NCBI GenBank assembly: GCA_029940475.1
Contig: JAPYUT010000021.1
Span: forward strand, 1-44,222
Length of the DNA: 44,222 nt
Source: Verrucomicrobiales bacterium
GTDB taxonomy: Bacteria; Verrucomicrobiota; Verrucomicrobiia; Verrucomicrobiales; DEV007
Direction: 5' to 3'
Shown here one piece after another: positions 15,732-24,103 of the stretch (position 1 is the first letter of the stretch; each line of letters opens with the position of its first letter). Below the pieces are notes generated by a model, which was given only the letters and a program-made list of their open reading frames with translations, did not search any database and had not been told where the DNA came from. Both the position numbers and the translations under genes were made by a program.

Positions 15732-18101
15732 ATGAGAATTACTTGGCAGACTGTCATGATCCTCACCCTGCTGTTGTTGGCAGGATGCTCGGGAGAACGC
15801 GCAGGTCCTGAGCAGCAGCAGACGGGCCTGGTGATCTACCGGCAGCACTGTGCTGAATGTCACGGCGAGCAGGGGCAGGGAAATCCTCTTGAGGAAGTTG
15901 ATGCCCTGTATGGGCAACGTTCAGTAGCGTCACTGGCAAGGTTTGTTGAACGGAATATGCCGGAGGATGAACCTGAACTGTGCGTTGGAACAGATGCGCA
16001 GGCGGTCGCAAAATACATTTACGACGCATTCTATTCACCGGGTGCACGCAAACGCATGGGCTTGCAGGAAGCTGGTGTCATTGGATTTTCCCGGATGACG
16101 GGGATTCAATATCGCAATGCCATTGCTGATCTTGTTGCCCGTGCGGGACCGCAGGTTCCGGAGATAAGCTATGAGCCCGGCGGGCTCAGGGGATACTACT
16201 TTAATTCCAAGGGGATGAACAAGAAGGAAGGGAAATCAGTAAACAAGATTGACCCGTTTCTGGATTTTGATTTTGGAGAGAGGGGACCGGTAGGGGGCAT
16301 CAGCAGAGAGCAGTTTTCAATTGTATGGGAGGGATCATTTTATGTGCGCGATACAGGCTATTATGAATTCCGGACCAGTACACCCAATGGCCTGCGTCTC
16401 TATGTCAATACTGTATTGCGGGTGGCCGAGCGTAATTATCGTGATGACAGCAGCCAGGCGGCCAAGAAGGCGCTGATTGATGATTGGGTGAGTTCCGGGC
16501 CTGAAGTTCGGCAGTCGACCGCGAAGATTTTGCTTCTGGGCGGGAGACATTACCCTGTCAGGCTGGACTATTTCAAGTATAAGGAAAAAATCGGCAAGAT
16601 ACGGCTTGAATGGAAGCCGCCGCACGGCACGTGGGCTGTGTTTGGTGGTGATGTAACCTTCCCCACGATTGCTCCGCGAACCTTTGTGGTGTCAGCAAAC
16701 TTTCCTGCCGATGATCGCAGCCAGGGTTATGAGCGCGGCACTTCGGTTTCCAAGGGTTGGCATGAGGGCGTAACCGCAGGAGCAATCGAGACTGCGGGGG
16801 AGATTACTGACAGGCTGGAGGATTTCAGTGGGGTCAGGGAAAATGACCCGCAACGCAACTCGAGGCTAAGGGATTTCTGTGCGCGTTTTGCTGAGGCGGC
16901 ATTCCGTCGACCCCTTGGGAACACAGAAGTCGGGTTCTTTATAGACCGACAGTTCAACGCTGCCGGGGACGTGAAGGTTGCCGTGAAACGCTGCGTATTA
17001 CTTTGCCTGAAATCCCCGCGGTTTCTCTATCCCGAGTTGTCCGGCGAGGATGAGATTCCCGATTCATACACGGTCGCATCCCGCTTGTCGTTTGCTTTGT
17101 GGGATTCGATTCCGGATGCGAAATTACTACAGGCGGCTGCAGCAGGGAAGCTGGGCACAGCGGAGAGCGTGGATGCCGAGGCGTGGAGGATGCTGGATGA
17201 TCCCAGGGCACGGGCCAAGATGAGTTCTTTTTTTGAGCACTGGCTGGAAATGGAGGGCCGTGATCCGGCCAAGGACCGGTCACTGTTCCCGGATTTCAGC
17301 GAAACGGTGATTACCGACCTGCGTGAATCGTTATTGCGCTTTGTTGAGAACGTTGCCTGGGGGGAACGTTCCGATTACCGCACTTTGCTCAAGGCGGAAT
17401 ATCTTCTGCTAAATGAGCGCCTTTCCGCCATTTATGGCGGTGATATTGTTGGCCCGGAGTTTAGGAAGGTGGCCGTCGACTCCGGTCGCAGGGCCGGTAT
17501 CCTGACACATCCCTACCTGCTTGCTGCCTTTGCCTATCATGATAATACCTCACCGATCCACCGTGGCGTTTTTCTGACGCGTAATATTCTCGGGCGGGTG
17601 CTCAGGCCACCGCCAAAAGCCATCGCCTTTAGCGATGATAAACTTGACCCGCAACTTTCCATGCGTGAGAAGATTACCCTTATTACAAGGGACACCGCGT
17701 GCATGTCCTGTCACTCGGTAATTAATCCGCTTGGCTTTAGCCTGGAGAATTTTGACGCCATTGGTCGCTGGCGCACGAGTGATAAGGATAAACCGGTTAA
17801 TGCCAGGAGTGAATACATGACCGCCGCCGGCGAGGTGCTTTCATTGTCCGGAGCCCGTGATATTGCTGATTATGCTGCCAACAGCCCGGCAGCGCACGAT
17901 GCTTTCGTTAACGCGGTTTTCCATCACCTGGCTAAGCAGCCAATTGCTGCATATGGATCGAATGCACTCATTGACTTGCGTAAAGGCTTTTCAGCCTCGT
18001 TATTTAGCATTAAATCCCTGATGGTTGAGATCGCAAAGGTATATGCCCTGCATGACCGTTCTGCACAAGGGGTGTTGAGCCCTCAGCCCGCCGGAGAATA
18101 A
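15732..18101 (+). CDS. c-type cytochrome lipoprotein with PA14 and DUF1592/DUF1588-type domains
   Basis: A 789-residue exported lipoprotein, with lipobox LLLAGCS and lipidated Cys19. A short c-type cytochrome domain follows with haem site CAECH at residues 40-44. A PA14-like beta region (about 165-320, GSFYVRDTGYYEFRTS and RLYVNTVLR) resembles carbohydrate-binding PA14. The C-terminal two-thirds carries planctomycete-type blocks: SRLSFALWDSIPDAKLLQAA, YLLLNERLSAIYGGD, RRAGILTHPYLL, HRGVFLTRNILGR and CMSCHSVINPLGFSLEN (a second CxxCH at about 657-661). They resemble DUF1592, DUF1588 and DUF1585. Such proteins pair with DUF1552 partners, as here (11-base gap). The activity is unproven; a haem-dependent oxidoreductase acting on carbohydrates is a reasonable inference. 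Confidence 0.85.
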   Translation: MRITWQTVMILTLLLLAGCSGERAGPEQQQTGLVIYRQHCAECHGEQGQGNPLEEVDALYGQRSVASLARFVERNMPEDEPELCVGTDAQAVAKYIYDAFYSPGARKRMGLQEAGVIGFSRMTGIQYRNAIADLVARAGPQVPEISYEPGGLRGYYFNSKGMNKKEGKSVNKIDPFLDFDFGERGPVGGISREQFSIVWEGSFYVRDTGYYEFRTSTPNGLRLYVNTVLRVAERNYRDDSSQAAKKALIDDWVSSGPEVRQSTAKILLLGGRHYPVRLDYFKYKEKIGKIRLEWKPPHGTWAVFGGDVTFPTIAPRTFVVSANFPADDRSQGYERGTSVSKGWHEGVTAGAIETAGEITDRLEDFSGVRENDPQRNSRLRDFCARFAEAAFRRPLGNTEVGFFIDRQFNAAGDVKVAVKRCVLLCLKSPRFLYPELSGEDEIPDSYTVASRLSFALWDSIPDAKLLQAAAAGKLGTAESVDAEAWRMLDDPRARAKMSSFFEHWLEMEGRDPAKDRSLFPDFSETVITDLRESLLRFVENVAWGERSDYRTLLKAEYLLLNERLSAIYGGDIVGPEFRKVAVDSGRRAGILTHPYLLAAFAYHDNTSPIHRGVFLTRNILGRVLRPPPKAIAFSDDKLDPQLSMREKITLITRDTACMSCHSVINPLGFSLENFDAIGRWRTSDKDKPVNARSEYMTAAGEVLSLSGARDIADYAANSPAAHDAFVNAVFHHLAKQPIAAYGSNALIDLRKGFSASLFSIKSLMVEIAKVYALHDRSAQGVLSPQPAGE

Positions 18102-18112
18102 AGACCACCACC

Positions 18113-19447
18113 ATGAGCTTCAATCCTGTTTTCCGGCGGCAATTCCTGCGTGACCTTGGCTTGTCTGCCTCGGCATTGCCCTTTGTTGCCGGGTTACCCG
18201 GGTTATGTGCCGGGGAAGGCGCTTCAGGTCCACGCAAGCGCGTGATTATCATGTTCTCGCCTAACGGCACACTGCCCGGCGAGTTCTGGCCGAAGAATTT
18301 TGGTGATGACAAGCCACTCAAACTGGGAGCGATGCTTGAACCTCTCGAGCCGTTTAAAGAGCAGATACTCATCCTCAAGGGCGTGCACAACCGTGTGCGT
18401 GGTGATGGTGACAATCACATGCGGGGTATCAGTTGCCTGCTGACCGGTCGTGAACTCAACCGCGGGAACATCCAGGGGGGCTCGCATACTCCTGCGGGCT
18501 GGGCCAGCGGAATCTCGATTGATCAGGAAATAAGGAATTTTTTCCAGTCGCAGGATAGTTCCCGCACCCGTTTTGGCAGCCTTGAGTTTGGTGTTGCCGT
18601 ACCCAATCGTGCGGACCCGTGGACGCGGATGAGTTATGCGGGCAACAATAAGCCGGTTGCCCCTATTGATGATCCCGTGCAAATGTTCGGGAAACTTTAT
18701 GGCGGGGTGAAGGAACGCGATAACCTGGCGAGCGTGCTGGATGACCTGCTTGATGACCTCAAGCGCGTATCTAAAAAACTTAGCAGTGAGGATCGCGTGC
18801 TTCTCAAGGAGCATATGCAACTGGTCAGGGAACTCGAGCTTGAACTCGCTTCAAGCAGGGAGGACAACTCACTGGCTCATCCGCAGCCGGAAATCGATCC
18901 GGAAATTGAAGTTGTCAATGACAACACGCCACAGGTCAGCCGGATGCAGATTGACATGCTTGTTAATGCCATGGCCAATGACATGACGCGGGTCGCCACC
19001 CTGCAGTTCATGCGTTCAGTTGGGCAGGCACGCATGCGCTGGCTTGGGATTGAGGACGGTCACCATACGCTTTCGCACAAGCCGGACGGCGACAAGCAGG
19101 CGGTTAAAAAGTTACGGCAGATCAACCACTGGTTTGCGGGCGAATTGGCCTACCTTGCGCAACGACTGAAGGAGACTCCAGAACCTGGAGGGGCTGATGG
19201 CTCAATGCTGGATAACACGCAGATTGTCTGGTTGAACGAACTCGGCAAAGGCAACAGCCATACCCTTGACAATATTCCGTTTCTGTTGCTTGGCGGCGGT
19301 TGTGGATTCAAGACCGGAAGGGCTCTCGACTTTAAGGGTAAAGCGCACAACTCTTTGTGGCTCAGTATTGCGCATGGTGTCGGGCACGGCATAAAAACGT
19401 TCGGCAAAGCGCAATTCTGTCAGGATGGCGCCCTGTCCTTGAGCTAG
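18113..19447 (+). CDS. DUF1552 family Tat-exported protein
   Basis: A 444-residue protein with a twin-arginine type signal (RRQFLRDLGLSASALPF) that would export it folded. The mature part matches DUF1552: KRVIIMFSPNGTLPGEFWP, ILKGVHNRVRGDGDNHMRGI, SCLLTGREL, WLGIEDGHHTLSHKPDGDKQ, KLRQINHWFAGELAYLAQRL, IVWLNELGKGNSHTLDNIPF and LLGGGCGFKTGR. The conserved His/Asp residues suggest a metallo-hydrolase-like core (the alkaline-phosphatase superfamily has been suggested). It lies 11 bases after the cytochrome lipoprotein; this gene pair recurs in planctomycetes and verrucomicrobia. The function is not established. Confidence 0.88.
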   Translation: MSFNPVFRRQFLRDLGLSASALPFVAGLPGLCAGEGASGPRKRVIIMFSPNGTLPGEFWPKNFGDDKPLKLGAMLEPLEPFKEQILILKGVHNRVRGDGDNHMRGISCLLTGRELNRGNIQGGSHTPAGWASGISIDQEIRNFFQSQDSSRTRFGSLEFGVAVPNRADPWTRMSYAGNNKPVAPIDDPVQMFGKLYGGVKERDNLASVLDDLLDDLKRVSKKLSSEDRVLLKEHMQLVRELELELASSREDNSLAHPQPEIDPEIEVVNDNTPQVSRMQIDMLVNAMANDMTRVATLQFMRSVGQARMRWLGIEDGHHTLSHKPDGDKQAVKKLRQINHWFAGELAYLAQRLKETPEPGGADGSMLDNTQIVWLNELGKGNSHTLDNIPFLLLGGGCGFKTGRALDFKGKAHNSLWLSIAHGVGHGIKTFGKAQFCQDGALSLS

Positions 19448-19533
19448 CATCGGGTATTTTACAGGATGCCGGATGCACAAGAATTTCATGTTTTCGTGTT
19501 CGCGTTACGTATCAAGTTGAGTTTAAGTGCCAC

Positions 19534-20634
19534 TTGTCTGAAGCCATAGCCTCCCCAGATTTACGATCAATTCAGGATAGTTTTGAGCCTGCACCGCCTG
19601 CACCTGCAGAAATTTCTGCATGGAAAAAGGTTGTCGCCGATTTCGAAAAACCCTGCGCCTGGCGTGCCACCTGGCAACTGGGTTCCACTTTAAGTTGCTA
19701 CCTGGCGACGTGGGCGGCGATTTATTTTGCCAGGGAAGTTTCCTATCTGCTTGTGTTGCCACTGGCATTGCTTGCAAGCGGGTTCCTGATAAGGCTGTTT
19801 ATCATCTTTCATGACTGCTGCCATCATTCGTTCTATAAAAATAAGGGATTAAACCAGTGGCTGGGATTTTTCACCGGCACGCTTTCGTTTACTCCCTTTA
19901 AGCATTGGCGCTGGGAGCATTCTGTCCATCATGCGACTGCCGGTGATCTTGATCGCCGCGGAGTCGGGGATATCTGGACACTGACAGTGAAGGAATATAT
20001 GGAGCTTTCCAGGTGGGATCGTCTTGTTTACCGCATGGTGCGCAACCCGGTGATTCTATTCGGGATTGCCCCGATTTATATTTTCCTTGTTCGTGAGCGG
20101 AGATCCTCGCCACAGGCAAACCAGGTGACCAGAAAAACAGTGAAGCTTACCAACCTTGCATTGCTGTGCATGATCATTATCGGCTGCTTTATCTTCGGGA
20201 TCCTGCCTTACATTTTGATCCAGGTCGCGATCATGGCGGTTGCAGCGTCAGCAGGCGTGTGGCTGTTTTATGTCCAGCACCAGTTTGAGGGGGTTTACTG
20301 GGAAAGGCATGAGCACTGGGAATACACTTCGGCAGCACTTAAGGGGAGTTCTTTTTATCGACTGCCGAGGGTTCTCCAGTGGTTCACGGGCAATATCGGC
20401 TATCATCACGTTCATCATCTCAGCTCAAAGATTCCAAATTACCGCCTGGAGGCCTGTCACAATTCACATCCGGCATTCATCAGGATAAAACCGATTACCA
20501 TGTTCGGCAGTTTCAAGTCACTGGGCTACCGTCTCTGGGATGAAACTGACAAGGTTCTTATTGGTTGGCGGCGCATGCGGGAGATCCGCAGGATGCAGGA
20601 GCAAGCGGCAGCGGCGAATCCGAGCGTAGGGTAA
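19534..20634 (+). CDS. Membrane fatty acid desaturase (delta-12/omega-6-like)
   Basis: A 366-residue integral-membrane di-iron desaturase. The three histidine boxes are FHDCCHHSFY, WEHSVHHATAG and GYHHVHHL. Four to six hydrophobic helices lie around them. It should insert a double bond into acyl chains of membrane lipid. The longer reading frame would overlap the DUF1552 gene by 90 bases. TTG 19534 (MSEAIASPD...) is the only plausible start between that stop and the conserved region, and its Shine-Dalgarno is weak. The neighbouring DUF1552 gene is probably unrelated. Regioselectivity cannot be read from the sequence. Confidence 0.85.
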   Translation: MSEAIASPDLRSIQDSFEPAPPAPAEISAWKKVVADFEKPCAWRATWQLGSTLSCYLATWAAIYFAREVSYLLVLPLALLASGFLIRLFIIFHDCCHHSFYKNKGLNQWLGFFTGTLSFTPFKHWRWEHSVHHATAGDLDRRGVGDIWTLTVKEYMELSRWDRLVYRMVRNPVILFGIAPIYIFLVRERRSSPQANQVTRKTVKLTNLALLCMIIIGCFIFGILPYILIQVAIMAVAASAGVWLFYVQHQFEGVYWERHEHWEYTSAALKGSSFYRLPRVLQWFTGNIGYHHVHHLSSKIPNYRLEACHNSHPAFIRIKPITMFGSFKSLGYRLWDETDKVLIGWRRMREIRRMQEQAAAANPSVG

Positions 20635-20666
20635 CTGCAGTATATTGCAATCGAGGCGCGCTGAGG

Positions 20667-20696
20667 CTCTTCTGCACAATAGAAGAGTTTGTTCTT
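20667..20696 (+). terminator. Rho-independent terminator after the desaturase
   Basis: CTCTTCT (20667-20673) pairs perfectly with AGAAGAG (20681-20687) around a 7-base loop, followed by TTTGTTCTT. It lies 33 bases after the desaturase stop and before the convergent VOC gene. Confidence 0.72.
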
Positions 20697-20754
20697 GATC
20701 CCCGGCTTCTGAGGAAGAGTAATCAAAGGGGATGCCCCTGGCCCTCCCTGCCTG

Positions 20755-21099
20755 TTAACGCTTGCGGGTCAGCATGATTTCGTTTCCTTCAGTGTCGATG
20801 CACATTGCCAGGTGTGGCGGCTCACCATTTTCAGGTTCCGGCTGGCGACTGAGCGCACCTCCTGCCGCGATAACATCGGCCGCACCGGTGACCACGTCTG
20901 CCACCTGGAAACTGATCCCGGTCCAGGTGCGTTTTCCCTCTCCACCACCATGGATGCCAATGGTATTGCCGCAGATTTCGACCTCCGCGATGTGATCGGT
21001 TTGCTTGATTGCTGAACCATTAAAGACATCAATGTAGAACTTGGCACAACGCTCCATGTCAACTGCCCAGATTATATATTTAACGCGTTCAACCTTCAT
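20755..21099 (-). CDS. VOC (glyoxalase/bleomycin resistance/dioxygenase) superfamily protein
   Basis: A 114-residue cytosolic protein of the beta-alpha-beta-beta-beta fold. VKYIIWAVDMERCAKFYIDVFNG is the typical opening (xxxVxDxxxxxxFYxxVF), GNTIGIHGGGEG is the middle loop, and HLAMCIDTEGNEIMLTRKR is the closing strand, in which D-x-E-G-N-x-I is characteristic. The substrate is unknown; glyoxalase-like or resistance activity is not implied. The ABC-F gene ends 24 bases upstream on the same strand, so they probably share an operon. Confidence 0.82.
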   Translation of the reverse strand: MKVERVKYIIWAVDMERCAKFYIDVFNGSAIKQTDHIAEVEICGNTIGIHGGGEGKRTWTGISFQVADVVTGAADVIAAGGALSRQPEPENGEPPHLAMCIDTEGNEIMLTRKR

Positions 21100-21123
21100 G
21101 GAGAGAGCTTAACATTACCGGGC

Positions 21124-23073
21124 TCAGATGGCGTTTTTTTTTCGTGATTTCTGATAGGCAACCCGGATGGCTTCAAGTTCTTCCCAGCGAAGATAGAGAC
21201 TTTTAACCCTGTCACGGATGTTTTCCTGCCTTGTTTCAAGTGCCTGCCAGTCGTCTTTATGTTTCCGGTAGGACTCGGGTTGACTAGATTCAGCGTCAAG
21301 CAGCGCGAGCTCTTCTTCAGCACTGGTGATGGTGCCTTCCATTGTATCGAATTCGCGCTGTTCATTATAACTCAGTTTCCGTGGAGCGGCAGAACCGGGC
21401 TGCGGCTTACTTGTCAGGTTTCCAGCCTTGGACGTTGCTGAACCCTCTTTGCCGCCGCGGGGTTTTGGTTTCTTGCCACTATGTTTCTCGAGGTAATAGT
21501 CATAATTTCCCGTCTGGTAGCGGACGATGCCCTGTCCTTCAAATGCCAGGATGGCGGTGCATACCCGGTTGAGGAAATATCGATCATGGCTGACAACGAT
21601 GGAGCTTCCCGAGAAGCCGACAAGAGCCTCCTCAAGCAGCCTCAGGGTGCTGAGATCAAGATCGTTGGTCGGTTCATCGAGTATCAGGACATTACCTCCG
21701 CGCTTTAGGATTTTCGCCAGCAGAATACGGCTTTTTTCTCCCCCACTGAGCTGGCTGATTTTCGTGTTGATGCGTTCTTCGGTGAACAGAAAACGGCGTA
21801 GGTAGGAGCGAAGCCCCAGGTCCTGTTCGCCAAGGCGCACCGTTTCAGTGCCTTCACCAACTTCCTCAAAGACTGATTTGTTGCCATCAAGTTGTAATCG
21901 TTCCTGGTCAATGAAGTTGATTTTCGTGCGTGTACCGATTTTCACTTCACCGGAAGCGGGTTTTTGCAGGCCGAGGATAATTTTCAACAGGGTTGATTTT
22001 CCCAGCCCGTTACGACCCACGATTCCCAGCCGTTCTCCGGCCTGCAGGGATAGCGTTATGTTCTCGAACAACGACCGGTCTCCAAACCCGCCACTGACAT
22101 TTTCCAGGTCGATGACACGGTTCGCCAACTTGGGAGCAGGTGGAATAATCAGGTCGACATCAATTTCCTCTTCCGGTGCCTCCTGGGATGCGGTTTCATA
22201 ATACCGTTCGATGCGATCCTTGGATTTTGTCCGCCGTGCGCTTGGAGATCTTCGTATCCATTGCAGTTCGCGTTTAAGGAAACGTTGCCGTTTATGTTCA
22301 CTGCGCTCCTCAGTGGTTTTATTCCCGGCACGGGTGAGAAGATAGTCAGTATAGTTTCCTGCATAGGAATTAAACTGGCCTCGTGCGAGCTCCACAATCC
22401 TGGTGGCTATGTTGTCAAGGAAGTAGCGATCGTGCGTAACGAACAGGCAGGTGCCGCTATAGCGGGCAAGGAAAGTTTCCAGCCACTCAATTGCGCCGGT
22501 GTCCAGGTGGTTGGTGGGTTCGTCGAGTATCAGGAAATCCGGCTGCATCAGCAGTGCCCTGCACAGGGCTACGCGACGTTTTTCTCCACCGGAAAGCAGT
22601 TCAACCGGCGCTTCGTGATCCGGGGCATGCAGGTGATTAATGAGGGAGGTGGCGCGTTGTTCAAGGTTCCAGCCGTCGAGGGCATTGATCTTATCGAGCA
22701 GCTGCGCGGCTTGCCGGTTGTCAGCATCAAGCACCTCGTATTCGGAGATCAATTGCCTGACATGATCAGCTCCCTGGAGCACGTTAGTGATCACATTAGC
22801 CGATTCATCGAGATCGAATATCTGCGGCAGGTAGCCGGTCACCAGATCCCGGCGGCGGGTAAATTCACCTGAATCGGGTGTCATTACCCCCGCGGCGATT
22901 TTCAGGAATGTTGATTTTCCGCAACCGTTACGACCAACGAGGCCGATACGGTCGCCTTCGTGAACGGACAGCGTCGCACCATCAAGGACGGTTTGAATAC
23001 CGTATTTTATTGTCAGTTCTTTACCTCCGGCGACGGCGGAGACATTTTTTGGTGTCGTGTTCTGGCTTGCCAT
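21124..23073 (-). CDS. uup: ABC-F family ATPase (Uup-like)
   Basis: A soluble ribosome- or DNA-associated protein of 649 residues with two ABC ATPase halves and no membrane segments. The first half has Walker A GRNGCGKST, signature LSGGEKRR and Walker B LILDEPTNHLD. An inter-domain linker contains RRSPSARRTKSKDRI, as in Uup. The second half has GRNGLGKST, LSGGEKSR and LILDEPTNDLD. A C-terminal extension after residue 535 (basic, Pro/Gly rich, then a coiled coil from about 580) is the Uup-type CTD. Uup helps rescue stalled ribosomes and affects transposon excision in E. coli. It is first after DUF2288 (6-base gap) and before VOC. I use uup by resemblance; other ABC-F names are possible. Confidence 0.88.
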   Translation of the reverse strand: MASQNTTPKNVSAVAGGKELTIKYGIQTVLDGATLSVHEGDRIGLVGRNGCGKSTFLKIAAGVMTPDSGEFTRRRDLVTGYLPQIFDLDESANVITNVLQGADHVRQLISEYEVLDADNRQAAQLLDKINALDGWNLEQRATSLINHLHAPDHEAPVELLSGGEKRRVALCRALLMQPDFLILDEPTNHLDTGAIEWLETFLARYSGTCLFVTHDRYFLDNIATRIVELARGQFNSYAGNYTDYLLTRAGNKTTEERSEHKRQRFLKRELQWIRRSPSARRTKSKDRIERYYETASQEAPEEEIDVDLIIPPAPKLANRVIDLENVSGGFGDRSLFENITLSLQAGERLGIVGRNGLGKSTLLKIILGLQKPASGEVKIGTRTKINFIDQERLQLDGNKSVFEEVGEGTETVRLGEQDLGLRSYLRRFLFTEERINTKISQLSGGEKSRILLAKILKRGGNVLILDEPTNDLDLSTLRLLEEALVGFSGSSIVVSHDRYFLNRVCTAILAFEGQGIVRYQTGNYDYYLEKHSGKKPKPRGGKEGSATSKAGNLTSKPQPGSAAPRKLSYNEQREFDTMEGTITSAEEELALLDAESSQPESYRKHKDDWQALETRQENIRDRVKSLYLRWEELEAIRVAYQKSRKKNAI

Positions 23074-23079
23074 TATTGT

Positions 23080-23445
23080 TTACGGTGACCGGGTGGCGAG
23101 TGGCTGGATAAGGACAAAGGGTGACACCACCAGTGCCGTGAATTTGGCTTGAGAGGATTGCCAATGTTCGGCATGTGATGGTCCCGGCTTCAGCAGGTCT
23201 CCGGCCTTTAGCCAGGTTGCGACCTGAACCTTGTCGTCACCGGCAATCACATTCCCGACTTGGACCAGTTGAAGCGAAGGATCGACATACAATAAAGCAT
23301 CCTGCTCGAAATGGGACTTGAGGTAACCCCAGTCGATTGTTGCCGTGTATTTCTCCAGTTTTTCGGCTTCAGTCGGGCGCTGGTCGCCAAGCATGTCGTA
23401 GCGCATTTCCTGCGCCTCATCTGGCGGCATGTCATTGCTGCTCAT
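23080..23445 (-). CDS. DUF2288 family protein
   Basis: A 121-residue cytosolic protein. The core runs from TIDWGYLKSHFEQDALLYVDP through LQLVQVGNVIAGDDKVQVATWLKAGDLLKP to FTALVVSPFVLIQPLA. This matches the DUF2288 pattern: a W.xLxxHF...VxYVD...DLVxV stretch, then a WLxxGxL.KP helix and a closing LVVxPFVLIQ strand. The function of the family is unknown. It lies 6 bases before the ABC-F gene on the same strand. Confidence 0.78.
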   Translation of the reverse strand: MSSNDMPPDEAQEMRYDMLGDQRPTEAEKLEKYTATIDWGYLKSHFEQDALLYVDPSLQLVQVGNVIAGDDKVQVATWLKAGDLLKPGPSHAEHWQSSQAKFTALVVSPFVLIQPLATRSP

Positions 23446-23596
23446 CAGTGATTATACTGCCACCGGGAGATGCGAACCGCAATATACTACGCAGATTGCC
23501 CATCTGTTGTCCCCGGTAATGCGGATCGGCAACATGACCAAGGGCACAGCTTTTTTGACAAAGGCCCGCAACGGGCATTTGCCGTAAGTGAAGGGT

Positions 23597-23866
23597 TTAA
23601 TCTTCAAGCATTATTCCGCCGCCTTCGCGGGCCAGCGTTTGCTTTTTGTGTGGAGGCTCATTGCCGGCGGGCGGGTTGGCAGTGCGCGGGGCGTTTTCCG
23701 TGATCCCGGGGGTGCGCAACCCAAATGCTTTAATGACCGACTCAAGGCTGCTGAGTTGCGCATCAAAGCCCTGCGCCTGAACGCGGTTGGCAACATGTGA
23801 GAGTCGCCACTTGATGCAAAGCTCAGCGTAAGTCTCTATGATAATCGGTTCGAAATTCCTGTTCAT
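23597..23866 (-). CDS. Doubtful hypothetical protein (89 aa)
   Basis: Starts MNRNFEPIIIETYAELCIKW and ends IMLED, with a proline-rich middle. I recognise no family. No clear Shine-Dalgarno precedes the ATG. It is kept only because the gap is otherwise empty and its N-terminal 45 residues look like a foldable helix-containing sequence; it may be spurious. Confidence 0.3.
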   Translation of the reverse strand: MNRNFEPIIIETYAELCIKWRLSHVANRVQAQGFDAQLSSLESVIKAFGLRTPGITENAPRTANPPAGNEPPHKKQTLAREGGGIMLED

Positions 23867-23928
23867 GGGTTTGGGTGAATGTGTCTTTAAATCGATATTT
23901 AATCGAAATGTATTATAGAAATCTCAGC

Positions 23929-23958
23929 TTACTTAATAAACAGTATTGTCTGTATAAT
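23929..23958 (+). promoter_or_regulatory. Candidate promoter upstream of the GH25-like gene
   Basis: TTACTT (23929-23934), an 18-base spacer and a perfect TATAAT (23953-23958) lie in an A+T-rich stretch about 145 bases upstream of the GH25-like start. The -35 box is only a fair match. Confidence 0.4.
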
Positions 23959-24077
23959 TCATCTTCTTGCCGCGTTGAGAATTCAACCAACTTGGAGCAG
24001 CTTGAACGGCACTGTCTCAATGGTCAAAGCCCCTCGTGATGGCTTGGATCCGGTGATCTCAGGGAGTTTAGGAGTGT

Positions 24078-24102
24078 CTTCATATTTATTAAAAATATGA
24101 AG
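24078..24102 (+). repeat. Perfect 10-bp inverted repeat at the 5' end of the GH25-like gene
   Basis: CTTCATATTT (24078-24087) and AAATATGAAG (24093-24102) flank the 5-base loop ATTAA. The right arm ends 1 base before the TTG at 24104, so it would lie directly at the initiation site if that start is used. It has no following T tract, so it is not a terminator and may be an operator or an mRNA leader hairpin. Confidence 0.55.
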
Positions 24103-24103
24103 T

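Larger units (their letters stand above)
23446..24103. other. 658-base stretch with at most one weak small gene
   Basis: This is the longest gap outside recognised genes. It holds one doubtful minus-strand reading frame (23597-23866), an A+T-rich segment from about 23880 to 23970 with promoter-like boxes, and a perfect 10-bp hairpin at 24078-24102 just before the GH25-like gene. No tRNA or recognisable RNA family was seen. Confidence 0.6.

Noticed and set aside
19357..19533. N-terminal extension of the desaturase
   Set aside because: The extension is out of frame with and overlaps the DUF1552 gene; the conserved N-terminus begins near TTG 19534.
20697..20740. ATCCCC/GGGGAT inverted repeat as a terminator for the VOC gene
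   Set aside because: The stem is only six bases with a loop of over 20 bases and no T tract on the minus strand.
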